This document shows, one piece after another, positions 45,605-60,600 of a stretch of 64,000 nucleotides of DNA. The stretch's first letter is position 1; each line of letters opens with the position of its first letter. The position numbers were made by a program, and so were the translations under genes. The DNA is from Gordius sp. MW1 (taxonomy: Eukaryota; Nematomorpha; Gordioida; Gordea; Gordiidae): the NCBI GenBank assembly GCA_964036665.1, contig OZ038533.1, positions 4,450,001-4,514,000 of the forward strand. The letters run 5' to 3'. The notes below the pieces were generated by a model. That model was not told the origin of the DNA and searched no databases. It worked only from the letters and a program-made list of their open reading frames with translations.

Positions 45605-48600
45605 TCAATGAGTTTCATGTGGTTCCAGCAAAGCTAAAAGTTGTCGCAATGATTGAAAAATTTGTTGGCAAAATTTGGAAGAATCACATTTATCCTTGAC
45701 CGTGGATTTAAATGAGCTCACGTGGAAAAATAGTTTGTTATTGCTAGGGAACATGTAAGCTACTCCATAACCGTTGGCTGTAACGGGTCCAAAACCACCA
45801 CCTGGGGAAAGCTATTGAATTACAAAAAAATATTAACTCTAACATAAAAATCGCTAACTTTGTATTGGAAATTCGGAGCATCGAATTCTATGTTGGTCTT
45901 GATTTGTCTTTGTGGACTCTGGCTGGTCGATAGTGTCCAGGGCATTGATAAAATGTCTCGTAAGATTTCGCTTTCCTTAAAAATAACCGCGTAATTCGTA
46001 AAAAATAACTTTATCACATGAGTCTAACATTCGTAATATATTTTATAACATACATGAGGGGGTAGCCGCCTTTCCCTGCCCCACTCCCTAGGCTACGCCC
46101 ATAATATCAATTATCTCAAATTTACTAAAATAGGTGGAAAATATTGAGAAAGTCTTTCTAAACCGATATAAAAACGAAAACTCACGATTTGACAAAGTAA
46201 CGTTTATCCTATCGATATTAATTTAAAAAGTGTAGCCAAGGAAAAGTAAAACAAGTAAAAAAAGAAAGAAATTTTTATAGAGAATGTCATATTAAAAGAT
46301 AAGGCTCAACAAAGTTTTATATAAAAGACACTCGAAGTTAAATAAATTTTTTTTTATTTTTTATAAAAAAATATAGTTTTTGGTTAAAGGTTTTTAGTAA
46401 ATATTCAGACATCACTCTCAATTTGATTGCCTTCATTACTTTTCACCGAGGACTTTAGAAATACAGATAGGAGGTATACTTATTTTACAAATCCACTTCC
46501 TGCCAAATTATAAAGGGAATAAAATTTAATAAAAAGTTAAAAAGTTACTTGGCCGATCATTTTGGACATAACGTAGAGGGCAAATAAGTGCCTGTCACAC
46601 CCTTTACCCGTCATTGCATCTTTGTATAGGGATTGATGCCTTTTAGCAGCACTTTTCAGCAATTCTATTTTCTCCATTCTACTCACGCTATCATCTTCGT
46701 ATGCCCTATTTAGGGGGAAAAAGCATTTAAAAAATAGAAATTAATAGAATACAATGAGCTCGCGGCCTAAACGCTTTGAGACTATGCTATACGGTGGATA
46801 TATTTGCTAAATCTAACAGCTCCTCCGACCTTATCTCTTCTACAGAGAGAAAGAAAGTGGAAAAAAACATTTTCATTTTAGTTCCAGTAGTGGCCACGAC
46901 CCTCTGTTATTTAAAACCTGAGGGTAGCCAATTTTTTAAACAAAAATCAAAATTTGTTGACTTCCTCACACACGACCTTAGAGAATTTTTTTAAATTTAG
47001 TAGAAAAATATTTGAAATTGTAAAACCTAATACAATTTCGATCCATGTACCTGCTCAATAATTCTGTATATTTTATCATAATATTTTTTGATACTATAAT
47101 TTATTTAACCATATATAATGTGCTAATTTAGTTAGATCAAAATGTATAATAATAATCTCGATATTGGTGCCCAACGCATTAACTCTAACATAATAACTAA
47201 ATAACTATTGCTATTTTTGATCGAGCAGTCTAACTAATTAAAGAATGGTGAAACAATCCAAATATGAGATAAAGTTTTTGACATATTAACTATTCAACCA
47301 TGTGGTAAATAATTAGTTATCATAACTATATATTCATCAACAACAAAATTAAAAAAGCATATTCTATTTAATTTTAAAATTCAATTTCGAGTTAAAATGA
47401 CCAGTGTAACCAGATGAAAGTTGACAAATTCAACGCCCTCCCCCCACCCCCCACCTACCCGAATTTACCGTATAAAATCGGCAACTTCTCGCGTCAAACT
47501 TCTAACGGTTTCGGTGCGTCCTTTGAGGTATAGCCTAGTGGCTGAAGCTTCGTAAGTTAGCGCAAATGTCCCGTGTAATTTAAAGTATGCCATTTGAACG
47601 GCTATCTGAACGAATGCATCCGGACTCATCTAAATAAATATATAAAATGTGGGAAGTTATTTCAAAAAGTTATTTATTGAGCATTTTTGCAATAACTCAA
47701 AAAATTTACAAAAATCAAGACGATTATTGAGCTTAGCAATGATAATGAAAATTTGAGGTGCTTTGATAAAAACATGTAAAAACAAACTTTTTTTAACTCA
47801 TTCCAAAAAAGTTAAGGCACAATACACACAAACACAATAATTAAAAAAATTAAATTATTTTTGTTAAAACCAGTGTATTCAAACTTGAGTCGTTTTAGGT
47901 TTATTTATGCGAAAGAAAAACAGACCAAAAAATCGTCGGTATGTTTATGTTTAGTCGACTAAAACCAAGGGACCACCAAACAAAACCTAGCCGTTTTTAC
48001 AACATTAGTTAATACCTACAAGTATAAATTAAAATAATCAATTTTGAAGACCATTGAGGTATGAAATTTTTGTAGCACTTCGTAAGCAAACAGTAATGAA
48101 TAAAGAGACAAACTTGATGCCGTTTCATGGCCCCTTTGCCGAAAAAGGAGAAATCTTGGATGCACAAATCGACCTCATCCCGTTTCTAACAAAATAAACC
48201 ACGATATATATTGTAAAACGATAATTTACTTAAAATGTCAAATGATAAAAATTAATTCAAAGAATAAAACTTTTTATTCGTTATTTTTTCCTATAACTAA
48301 GTCTAATTTACCCATAAAAACGAGGCCGCCTTATAGTTAAAAAATCGTTACCCTTATTATCATCGATTTTAACCCCAAAGATTGCTGTATTCAACTAATA
48401 CTTTGGGACAAAAAGGCCGGTGGCTCGACCATAAGCTAACTTGTAAAATAACGGTTACTCTTTAATACCTGTTGAGCATATTGGGTAGCTTTATCGAGTT
48501 TTCCTTCAACGACCTCAGACAAATCCCATTCCAATCTTTGAATAATTCCATCCGGCGAATTACCATCATTTATTTCCACTTCGGTTTTCTTGCAATTTCC

Positions 48601-51600
48601 CACATCGTCGTAGGAATCATTGACGTACCTGTATAAAAGTTTACTTTCAAATTTATACTCTGCAAAATGTCCAAATATCACGACTAATTTGATAATGATA
48701 ATTGAATTAAAACACTCTATTTTTTGGTATTATTAAAAAATTTATCTGCACAAAAGCGAAGTCTCTATATATGGGTTAAATCAAAAGATCTAAATATTCC
48801 TATTTTTTTAAATAAAAATCCATGGTCTGTTATCAAACGTTCCAGAGAGTGAGGCAACAACGAGGACAAAAATATTAGATGCCAAAGGGTAAAATTAAAA
48901 AAATAGTTATGTTGAGCTCACACCCTTTTCTAATATTTTAATATAATGTATCTGAAAATAAATTTGATAATTTTGGTTCAACCTGCACGAGAAGTTTATA
49001 ATATACAGACGGTTTTAAAGGATTATAAGAACCTTCCCTATTTTGGTAAATATACTGATTTCAAAATATTAAATTGGTGTCAATTCATAATTGTGGTCTT
49101 AGATATGTCAGCGCAATGACCATAGACTGCTCATCAGGGTTAAATAAGTGTACCGTTTTTCCGCCATTTTTAAATGTGCACAAACAAGAATTAGTGATTC
49201 CAAAACTTAAATAATTTTTTTTAAATTGTTTAAACCTTAAAAACAGCATTTTAAAATATTTATCTTTCACACAATTCTTAGAAATAAAAACACTGTGATG
49301 TTAAAGTTAGTGCTATCTGCATTTTATAAATAATCATTTCTCAACTTTCTCTCTTATTTATTAATCAATGAAGAAGATAAATTCATTTTTTATTTGATCA
49401 ATGGGGACACTGCAAACAAGATATAGGAGCTTTAGCTATCTATATAGTCTATGGCTATGACATTCACCCGACGCCACCAAGCATAATTGCAACAATAACA
49501 TCTTTAATTTCGCAACACACGACTCTGGAAAAATTTCAAGTATTTAAAAAACCTTAAATCACATGCAAAACAAAATGTAGAAAAAAAATACACGATATTG
49601 GCAAATTTAAGATTGACTTACTCAGAAGAGAGGGCATATTCGTGAGCGTGAGCTACTACGGGGGCATCAGCGTAACTGTGTTCGCAATGTAAACCCATTC
49701 TCCCATTCCCAAAAATCACCAAATTTATGGATTTATCATGCCAACAGGCCCGGCCACCCAAAAGGTATCGACCTTCTGTCGCGTATTCTCCACGTTTTGC
49801 CTCCACATCCGTCTCCAACACCAACTTTTAGGTTATATGTCCAGAAATTAAAAATACTAGAAATTTAGATGCTGGTAGGGGCTAAATGAGCCAAATGATG
49901 TATTTATATACTTATTAGGAATGCAATCTATTAACAGTCCGTTAAAAATAGTCCAAAAATATAAAAATTACACTCTAGAGTTTGTTTGTCTGTCGATAAA
50001 CACAAGATTAATGGCATTTTAAGGGTGCTTATCTAAGTCTCTGGCTTTAATATAGAAACAATAACACACGGCTAACAAGCTCTAATAAAGCCATAACATA
50101 AATAATTTCCTGGTGCAAGAAACCACCACCTTTTCAATGGTATAAACATTTACCAATTAGTTCGTATGGATGTTTATATGATTTATAGTTTTTATAGGTT
50201 CGTAATTTTTACACCAAACGTAACCAAAACTTATTTTAAACAAATTATTTTACCACGAGTATGGCCGATTCAATAGCTTTGAGCGATTGTTGATTGATTC
50301 CGCTGGAGAAATGAAGTTTTCGACATTTTGCCCATTCGTCCCTAGGCAGGGCTGTCAAGGCGTTCAGCTTTGGGACATAACTTGGCACTGTGGCAGAATA
50401 AAAAAAATTAGAAACACCGACAATTTTATAAGTGAGGGGGGGGGGGGGGTGAGGGGGCAAATGCACCCATCTTTTAAATTAAAAAAAACCCTATAACCAT
50501 TTACCGGAATTATGGTTAAATTTCAACAAATAATTACATTGTTGCTCCCGAAAGCATTAAAAAAAATTCGCTGTCCCCTCCCCCAACCTATTAAAATTTT
50601 GGCCTAAACGCTATTAATTTTCGTTTAATCATGAATAACTTCGTTCTCAAAAGTTTCACTTCGTTATATACCATTAATAAAGTATGTCCTTGGCCTGTTT
50701 ATCTTTAGTCGACTACAATCAAAGGTCGACTAAACAAAAACAGACCAAACTTTTTTCGGCCTTTTTTTCTTGGTCAACCACTAGGCTTGGTCGAAATTAT
50801 ACTCGACCATCAGTCTTAGGTAAACTTACGGTCGATCAATCAAAACCCACCCTTTTTTAAGACACTACATAAAACCTAAAAATCCGAAATGTTATCTAAA
50901 GTCAAAAAGGAAATACATAACGTATGGCACCTTTCGCAATGTCACCCCTCAGCTATGAAAATTTTAAAGATTGTTAGCCCCCAAAATAACGAAAACGGGC
51001 ACTTTTTGTAATCCAGCCCCCTAAATTAAATAGCTTACCCTTAGTTTAATTTCATAGACTAATAGAGTGCTCATTTTCTTTTAAAAAGTGTTCCTCATTT
51101 TGGCAGCCATTTTGAAAGGTGAAACATGAATTTTGGCCAATTCATATGGTTTGATGAATTTTAAATCGCTATAATGATTGAAATGGGTTGTTTCATGTTA
51201 TAAGATCAATGATTATTATCCAATATAAATCGCTATACAAACTCTACTTCACTTATCAAAATGGCGGTTGTTTTTGGCAACACTTTCGATGCTTGAATAT
51301 ATAAGAGATGAGCAGTCTATTAGTCTATGTTTAATTTCGACATAAAAAAATATTTTATCGCAACATAAATACTGTGTGAATTTGCATTTAATTTTGAATC
51401 CTGGAGGATTTCTTCCAAAATGCCTTGTAATTTGAAAGGTTCGAGCGGAATGAAAGATACGGGGTTGGTTGAATCGAAGGTCATGATGGACCTTGACATT
51501 TTTTTGCTAGCTACGGGTACGCTATAATAGGTGCCTCGACAATAAACAACCACGTGCTGCAAGAATATAGGTTCAAAATAAAGAAATTCTACGCCAAATT

Positions 51601-54600
51601 GAAATAAAGTGCTAAGTTTTTTTATTGGACATGCCAAGTTTTGACATTCCTTTGGTCAGAGTTTAATCTTATTCGTGATTTTAAATAAATAGCTTAGTTA
51701 TAATTATGCTCAAAACTCATAGTATTCATAGACATGCAATATTTTTATTTAAAAAAAAATTCACGTTAAACAAGGAATAACATTTAAAGAATCAATTAGG
51801 CCTTACCTGAGACTCATGAGGTTCATAATGCACTATAGAATCGACGTTATCGCCCGGAAGCCTAATATTAAAATAGCAAGTGTTAGAGTTGAGTAGAGCC
51901 CTGAACGAGCCTTCCACGGCTTGAGAAAATTTTGGGCCAGGCTCGGACAAAATTTTTCGAAATAATCGGGCCTCGGGCTCGCGTCGAGCGTGCTGAGCCA
52001 GCCCGACTTAAGACCTCAACAGCCAACAAACTATATATGGAATAATTTTTCTAAATTAATCAAACTCTGATTAAAACGTTCGTAGAGCGCACATTAAAAT
52101 ATTTTTAAAATTAATACTGAAAAAGCTATAATGTCGCTAAGTATTAAAAAAACTTATTTCATTTTTACGATAAATTGATGTTTACATTTTTAAGTCAAAT
52201 CTTTTTTTAATATAGGCGAGTTGTCGTGAGATAATTAAATTTTGGCAAATGTTCATTGATCATAGCTATTATTGTTTAAATTATTTAAAAATAACAATTA
52301 ATTTTGATTATATATTTATACGGTAAAATAAAACAAATATTTTAATATAAAATTATAAAACTGTTAAAATTTAAAAAGTATGTGAGCCGAGCTTAGGCCA
52401 AAAACAAATTTATTTTTTCGGACTGGGTCGGATCCAGGCAAATTAAAAAAATCGGGATGCACAGGCCTATGAAAATCAATTTGGCAGGGCCCATGTTTTT
52501 AAATCATGCATTTCGATAATGTTTCAAACTTTAAAAATAATAATTTCGAGAAATATAACTTCCTTTCGAGATATGACTTTAAAAAGTAGACATTTAATTA
52601 AATAAGCTATGTAATAAATTTGTATCTATTTTTACAATGTTCATAACTACAAAAAATATTAAAATATTAAAAGAAAAAGAAAGATCTTTGCAACAGTTAT
52701 GAACGTGACTAGGGTCATATCATCATAAGACTACACGATGAGACTGGCAAAATGACATTGACACTGGGAGAAAGAATTTCCATTATTCGACACACTTCAT
52801 TTAATGCCGCGAGCTAAGCTCATATTTTTGAAAATAATTTATTGTTTTAGATGTTAAGTTAACAAAATCAAGGACACAAGACCTTGGAAAACCATCTCAA
52901 GCGCTTGTTTTGCTCTAAAACTTATTACAACGCTGGAGTGGGGTGAAATTTAATGCCCACCACCCATCCACTAATTTTGTAATAACGGCTGGGTTTTGTT
53001 TGGTCGATCTTTGGTGTGTAGTCGACCAAAACCAAAGATCGTCCAAACCAGCTGTTCTACACTGGATCCCCACAATAAGTATATTTTTGCAACAATTAAA
53101 TCGGCTTATTGTGAAATGTCTAGCAACCCGCACAGCTTAGCATTAACTAAAGCGTTACCAAATGGGGTTTTCACAAATAAAAATTTATTATGGGTCAGAT
53201 GGGGTTAAATTTAAAAAAATTAATTCGTAATTTTTGTAATCGTTAATTTCATACAAAATTCGAATATCCGTAAGATATTAATTTGACAGGCAAAATGATG
53301 CAAATAATATTCCTAATTCCGAGCAAAATGCTAGGAAGTTAATCGTAATAAATTTCGCCCAATAATTTGCTCATAGTTAAAATTAACTATGAAAGTTTAA
53401 ATTTTTGAGCGGTAAACAAAGGTGATACGCCTTAGGGCTTCTCTTAATATCGCATTTCAATTTCATGGGTTTTAAGTTGATTTATTGATTTTAAACCTAA
53501 AATCTTAAAAAGCATACATGAGATAAGCTTACGAAAAATTTTGCATCTCACAAAATCGCTATAAAAAATATTATATTGCTTCTGGAATGTAAATCTGCTG
53601 TGAATTCGAATTAAAGACACGTATAACCCGTACGACAATTTTTTGCTGCGCAGCAAAATCCGATATTAAGACAAAAGCCCTTCATTAACATAATCTCAAT
53701 TGTTAACACAATTATAGTTGAACCTCTTAAAATATTTTTATCCCATTAAGCATGAAAGTTAAAAAGCACATTTAATTTCTTACGCGAATTGCTGTTTGAA
53801 TCGATTAAAATTAGTAATTCATTTTTCGTATAAATTTTATTATTAAAAGGATTTTAAGTTCTCAAACTCACATTTTCATTATTTTTTACCTGACAGTAGA
53901 AAAAATTCTGCGATATTGTTCCATGCAAACGGGAACCCGGCCGAGGACTTTGATGGAAGCAAGGGTCTGGTTCAAGATTAATTGTCGGAATTTAAGGAAA
54001 TGGTATAACAAAGTGGCTGCCCTGTAAAATAAAATAAAATAAAATCAACTATTTTTAATCAGGATCAGATATTTTATCTTAGGTAACTCGATTTCTCGAA
54101 ACAAATAGCAAAAGCGATCTCTAAAGTTTCATTCAATTTTAAAGAATACTTTTTTTCCAGGCAAAAGTCACAATGGAATTATTAAATCCAATCTGATTTT
54201 CATACACGGATCATTGCCATCCGTTTAGTTTTAGCGCGTTTTTACAGTTTTTAGTGGTGATGTAATTAATCTTTTAATATTGTTAAATTGTCTCATTTAA
54301 AAAAAAGTTTAGTTTATTAATTAAAAAATAACATCAAACTATAACAATAAGCAAAATGATGTAAAATTGAGTGTCCACCTAGTATTATTTAGAAAACCTT
54401 AAATTGTCACTTTTTAATCGAATTAAAGTTATGAAATAAACAAAAAATCAAAACGAACCAAATTAATGAAATAAGACGTTAAAATTTTACATAAAAACCA
54501 TTTAAAAAAAGCAAAAAATTTATTTAAAAAATTAAAAAGTATAAGACCTAGCACTTTGGATTGAGGTTGGTGTGTAATGGCTCATATCTAAAATGTAGTA

Positions 54601-57600
54601 ATTGCTATTGATCACCAACGGTTTACGGCTCATACAATACACGTAACGTTCCCTTAAAAATAAAAATAACAATTAACGAGGATCATGGGCGTAGCCGGGG
54701 GGGGGGGGGCAGGGAGGAGCGGCTGCCCCCCTCTAAATCCAAAAATTTGTTGAAATTTATTAAAATTATGGCTAAAATTGCAAAAAATAATCATTTTTAC
54801 GCTCCCTAAATCATTATTGCCCCCCCCCCCCTCTAATCCCAATGCAGGCTACGCCCATAACAAAGATTTTGGCCTCGGGCCAGGGTCAGGCAAATTAGAT
54901 TTAAAGAACGGTCATCTTTTATTTTCAGGAAATTATTTAGCCAGTTCCGCAATTATCCGTTATAAAGCCACAACCTAGACAAGTTGACAAAAGAAATTTG
55001 TTAATAAAGGTAATCAGTAGGGCCCAAAAAAACAAAAATAGAATTTGGGGCTCGGACGAAGTCGAAAAAAATTAAGCCAACCAGCGGTTATAAGCTAGTC
55101 TATTTGCGAAAGCAAAATAAAAGTCTTTTACAGAAGCATAAGTTTCCACAGCCATTAAAAAACCCGTTTAAGTTTCCATGGCAATCATTAAATTACAAGT
55201 TGGACAGGACAGGACGGCCAGGACAATAAAAAACGAGCCCATACATAGCAATTAATAAACAACAAAAATAATATTATTAATAATAAAAAATTGTATTTCT
55301 ATTAGAAAAAAATAAAGTTTTACATTAACGTACCACCAATCGGAGATGTAATTGTCGGTTAGAAGAGATTGTCGCACTTTAAGTAAAGCTTGAAGTAAGC
55401 GGCCTATACCTTTTTCGAATTCCTGAATCCGTAATGATAAAATTATTGTATTTCATAATAAACCTTTCATAAAACATTTATTTCCCACGTGTTTGTAGTT
55501 GAAAGCAAATAGTAGAGAGCTTTCCTAGCTATTTAAATCACATTTGATACAAGGTTTATCATAAAAATAAATTAACCATATATATGTAATTAATGGGTTT
55601 TATGTTGTTTATGATGAATTCTCCATCCATACTATAAAAATAAAAATGTGTTAAAATCGCGATCTTCTGCTAAATATATTTTTGGTTCCGCATTAACTGC
55701 AACCTATTTATGCCAAAATTGTGTTATTTTTATAAATTCCAAGGCGTTTTTGAAAAATTATTTAGATAGGTATAAATGTTCTCAGGTCAACTTAACGCAT
55801 TTAGCTATAACTTTAAAACTCGGAAATTCGCTGACCTAATCTAACCCCCAAAACAATTTAGAATCAATAAAACCATGCCAGATTTCGGACAACTCGTCAA
55901 GAAAAAACATTTCATCTAGTAGCCATATAAAGTTTAGTAAAAAAAGCTCATTATCCTATTATGGAATCCAAAACAATCTTTTAACCTTATAAATGTAAAG
56001 GTTCAACGGTAAAATTTCTTACCATAAGCCTGTTTTCCCATAGATGGGGTAACTCTTGCCCCGTGCAAGGTTCCAAAGATTGCTTCAGGCGTTTCAGAGT
56101 TGACTCCAGCGAGGGTAGGGGTAAATTTGGCAGAACTCTTTGGTAAGTGTACAGTTGTGGATACTGCGTTATTACGCTAGTTTCTAGTATTGACTTAAAT
56201 CCAGCTTTTCTTTGGTCATCTTCTAAAGTTTTCATTTCAAGGGTCAAATCCATGTTAGGGCACGGACTACCAGTGGTTTGTCCCATGGTGGAGGTGAACA
56301 ATTTTACCGCGCACATTTGCCACCATACTAGCCCCGACTTGGATGAACGTTCCTCTATATAACGAAACCAATACAATGGATTGTATATTTCTTAGTTTAT
56401 TTATAATACATCATAGTTATGCGGTTCTTCATTTTTCCAAAGCGTGACTGTATAATATAAACAATGATAATCCTGGTCAAATCACGTCGTTTTCGGGCGA
56501 CCCCCTCAGATTTTTATGCAATTTTGTTAGAATGTAAAAACTAGTAATATTATCAAATTCGTTTTAGCCCTTTTGGCATCGATTCATGCTTCTAAATTCG
56601 ATAAAATGGATAAATATAATTCACCCTTTAATCATAAAATCGTGTTAAAAAAAGTATAAAACCTTTTTTTTGTAGATTATTATTATCAGTCAAATTGTCA
56701 TTCTGAGGGGGTCGGCTTAATAAGGCGTTTTTATGATATCCATTAATAGGTAGGGTGAGTTTTAACAGCTAGACATTTAAGTTCTGGGAGGGGGAGGGAA
56801 TATGGTAATATTTTTTTAAATTAAAAAATTTTCATAGCACAATGCCATTCATTATAACTTTTTACTCTCTGGAAAAAGAAAGATAGAGGTGGGTGGTCTT
56901 GAAAAAAGGATGGCTTCATGATGCAGAAAGAGCGCTGCGCTGGTTACCCAAACCACTTCAAAAGTCGGACCGAATTTGGGGTTTAAACTCGAAACACAAA
57001 TTTGGTTGGTTTGAGGTCAGACAAAACTTTAACATTAGAGAAATTTATGGGCGTGGTTAACCTTGCATTGGAAACTATTTAGGGCAACTTTAGTGTTTTA
57101 AACAAAGACTCCACCTTTGGTTCAACTAAGGGCTTGTCTTGATATCGGATTTTGCTGCGCAGCAAAAATCGTCGTACGGGTTATGACATAGCCGTGTCTT
57201 AACTTCGAATTCACAGCTGATTTGCATTTCAGACGCATAACATAACAGCGATTTTGGAAGATGCAAATTTTTCCCTAGGCTTATATGTTGGATGTTTGGA
57301 ACTTATAGGTAGTAGCAAAGTTTAGATTTGATCTCAGGAGTTCAAATAAACAAAAAAACGTTTTTAACTATTAAAACACAAAATAATATTAAATACAACC
57401 GAGTTTGACCCATGAAATTGAATGGGATATTTAGCCAAAGATGAATTCGCGCGATTTGAATCTGAATTCGATATTAAGACAAGCCCTAAGAAGACTAACG
57501 GCCGACTCAACAAAAAAACAGGCCAAAATTCTCTGGGCTCTTTATCAAGTTTCGACTAAGCCTAGACTAGACAGAAAAACAGACTAAACACATCGGTACT

Positions 57601-60600
57601 AAACAAAACTAAGGTCTTTTTAACACTTTACTCTGAATGCCAATCATAAGACTCGCGTTGATGAATGCATGGGCGTAGCCCGGGGGGGGGAAGCAGGGAG
57701 GGGCGGCTGACCCCCTCTAAATCCAAAAATTTGTTGAAATTTATTAAAATTACGGCTCAAATATTTTGCCCCTCCCTAAATCATTTTTGCCCCCCTCTAA
57801 TCCCAATGCTGGCTAGGCTACGCCCATGGATGAATGTTTATTAGATTTCTAATTTTAATGCATCATTCTGATTCTATTAGAAGGGGGGGGGGGGGAAAGT
57901 AGCTTTATCTATATAGAAAAGTTGATTTTAACAGTATAAAAATTCAAATTTGTAGATAGTAGGCAAGCAAACCAGGCTATGTTAAAGGCTCTAGAGTCTA
58001 GAATGTAAAAATGCTCATATTTTTAACGAAATTAAGATTATTGTTTGAATAAAATCACAATTTTGTCTATTTCTCTACAAGGCGTCTCTCCCCGATCCAA
58101 ATTAAAATTCATGGATTCGCCCATGATGGTTGGGCTAGGCTTTGCATATAATTCGTCCTTTTTTTAGCTTTTTAAAACCGTTAAAACTATGAACATTGCA
58201 TTAACAATTTAAGGCAGTTTATTTTCCAATGTGAAATATAAATAAATTATTTCCCCCCGCCCCCAAATTTCCTTTACTATAGCAATAAGTGCTAATATAA
58301 TCGATCCAGAAACGGCTATTTCTCCATTTTTAAAATCATTAATTAAAATTACTATTTAAAGGCAGAGTCAAGCAGGGACCATCAATCTAGCGAGAATGAA
58401 AAAAATTTAAAAGTGAAGAAAAAAATTAATTGTAATAATACAATATTAGAAAATGCTTAAGGAAGATTAAAGTTTCGGAATATTAAAGAATGGTAGTAAA
58501 CACAATGAAGATAAGATTTCAGAATTAGGTTGCCTCGTGCGAAATTATAAGCCATTCCGAGTTTCCCCCTCCAAAAGCGAAAAGTATTGCGTTCCACGGC
58601 CGGGCGAAGTTGACGAGAGAGAAAATTTAACCTTATTTTTTTAATTCGTCCGAATAAAACAACGTCTAGCTATCTTATTAAGGAACCTGATCTAAGAGGG
58701 TAAAATATGAGGAAAGGGTGGTTAAAATTTATTTTAGATCACGTGCTAAAAAAATCGTGGAATATTAAGCTATTGAGGTTGCAATATTACTTTAAGATTC
58801 ACATTTAAATAACACAAAATTATTGATCCTGCCCAGTTTGATCAAAGGTCTCGCGAAATGATACAATTATTTCGAGTTTTGTCTTATAACTAGAGACCTG
58901 CACGGGCGGCCCGAGGCCCGGCCCGATAAAGCCCGGGCCCTAAATTTTGAGGCTTTACAATTCCGGGGCGGGCCGGGCCTAATTCATAAATTATAGGCCC
59001 GGCCCGGAATAATTTAGAAGTAGTAGCCTGAGTAGTCTATTATCATGTTTAAAACAATATTACAAAAAATTAATTAATTACAAGTTATTGATTCATTCAT
59101 TTTGCGCTTTTTCTAATACACAAACTATTGAGTATGGAACAACAAAAATCTCTGCCTAATAGCGGAAAATATTCAGAAAGATTTTATAGTAAAGGAAACT
59201 GACAACTACATAAGGTTAAAGATCAACGAGAAAAAATAGAAATATTGGAATATTGGAAAGTACGACTCTGTTGAGATTCGAAAATCCAAATCGAATTTTT
59301 AAAAATGGATTCGAAAAATTATTTATACTCGATAGTTATTTTAAAATATACAAGACGAATAAATTTAAGCTTTATATTCCCCGATCACTAAATTTAAATT
59401 TTGTAAGCATACACAAAATATAAAAATAGCACTTTACATAGAATATGGAGTCCAGCTTCAGAAGAAATTTCCACTATTTTTACTAACGTTTTACGTCAAC
59501 TATTATTTAATGTTTATTATTATTTTTGTACTTATCCATTAAACTTTAACATAATTAAACTATAAATAATATATTTTGATGAGGTGTGGGGGAAAGACCA
59601 CAGTGGTCAATTTCTAGCGCTTAGCTCCCTTGTTTTAAGGTTTTTTCGACGCCTGCCTCATCTGCCTCAAGTGAGAGGTATTTTTCGTTAGCGGGCCGGA
59701 TTTATGAAGACCGGAGAACAAATTTATTTGCGGAAATTTTTTATGCCTGTCTTTTTTTGCTACCATTATCAATTTATAATTTTTTTATGTGTGTTTTATT
59801 TTTTAATTAAAAATTTTACCAAAATTGAGTTTGATTAAATTCCTGCAATTATAAAAATTTCAGGCCAGGCCTTGTTTTTAAAGATGCCATAATTCGGGCA
59901 CGGGCCGGGCCTGATTTTTCCCCATTTCAAATTCCGGGCCCAGGCCGGGCCTTAAAAAATCGATTTTGCAGGTCTCTACTTATAACTCTTAGCTTAATAG
60001 AAGGCAAGGAAGGGATAAACCCCCCCCCCCCTTCTTAATTTCCACAATTATTATAAAATTAACAAAATTGTGAAACCGTTTAAAAATACCATGGCTAGAG
60101 AAAAAATTTAATTAAAGATATCGACTATACTTAGAAATTCATTGCAGTTTAATATTTAAAATGCTCGGGTCGGGTAGGGTCGGGTTGAAGGCAATGGCAC
60201 AATATGCAGTATGCTGAAACTTAAGGAAATTGCGATTTCAAAAACTTGCTGGTTATTTAAATAATGAGTTTTACTAGTCGTATTTAAAATGAACTGATCT
60301 AAGGTATTTGTTTGCAGGACTAAGATTAAGTAAATTTCAAAATAAAAAACAAGGTGGATTTATATTTATTCTCTTATTTACAGTACTTAAGGTGGAAATT
60401 AGATGATCAAAATATTTTTAATTTTTGTGATGTTCCTCTAAAATACCTTACTTTATAAGGTAATACATCAAATGTTTTTCGTTCTATAATTGTATATATG
60501 GCGTGTAGAATTGTTAATGCTCATTTTATAAACAAACTAATTTAAGTTAAAATTTTTACAAAGCAGCATAATATTATTCATTCTTATAAAACATTCTATA

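Noticed and set aside
52915-53208. Overlapping open frames on both strands
   Set aside because: They mirror a foldback MITE and have no domain.
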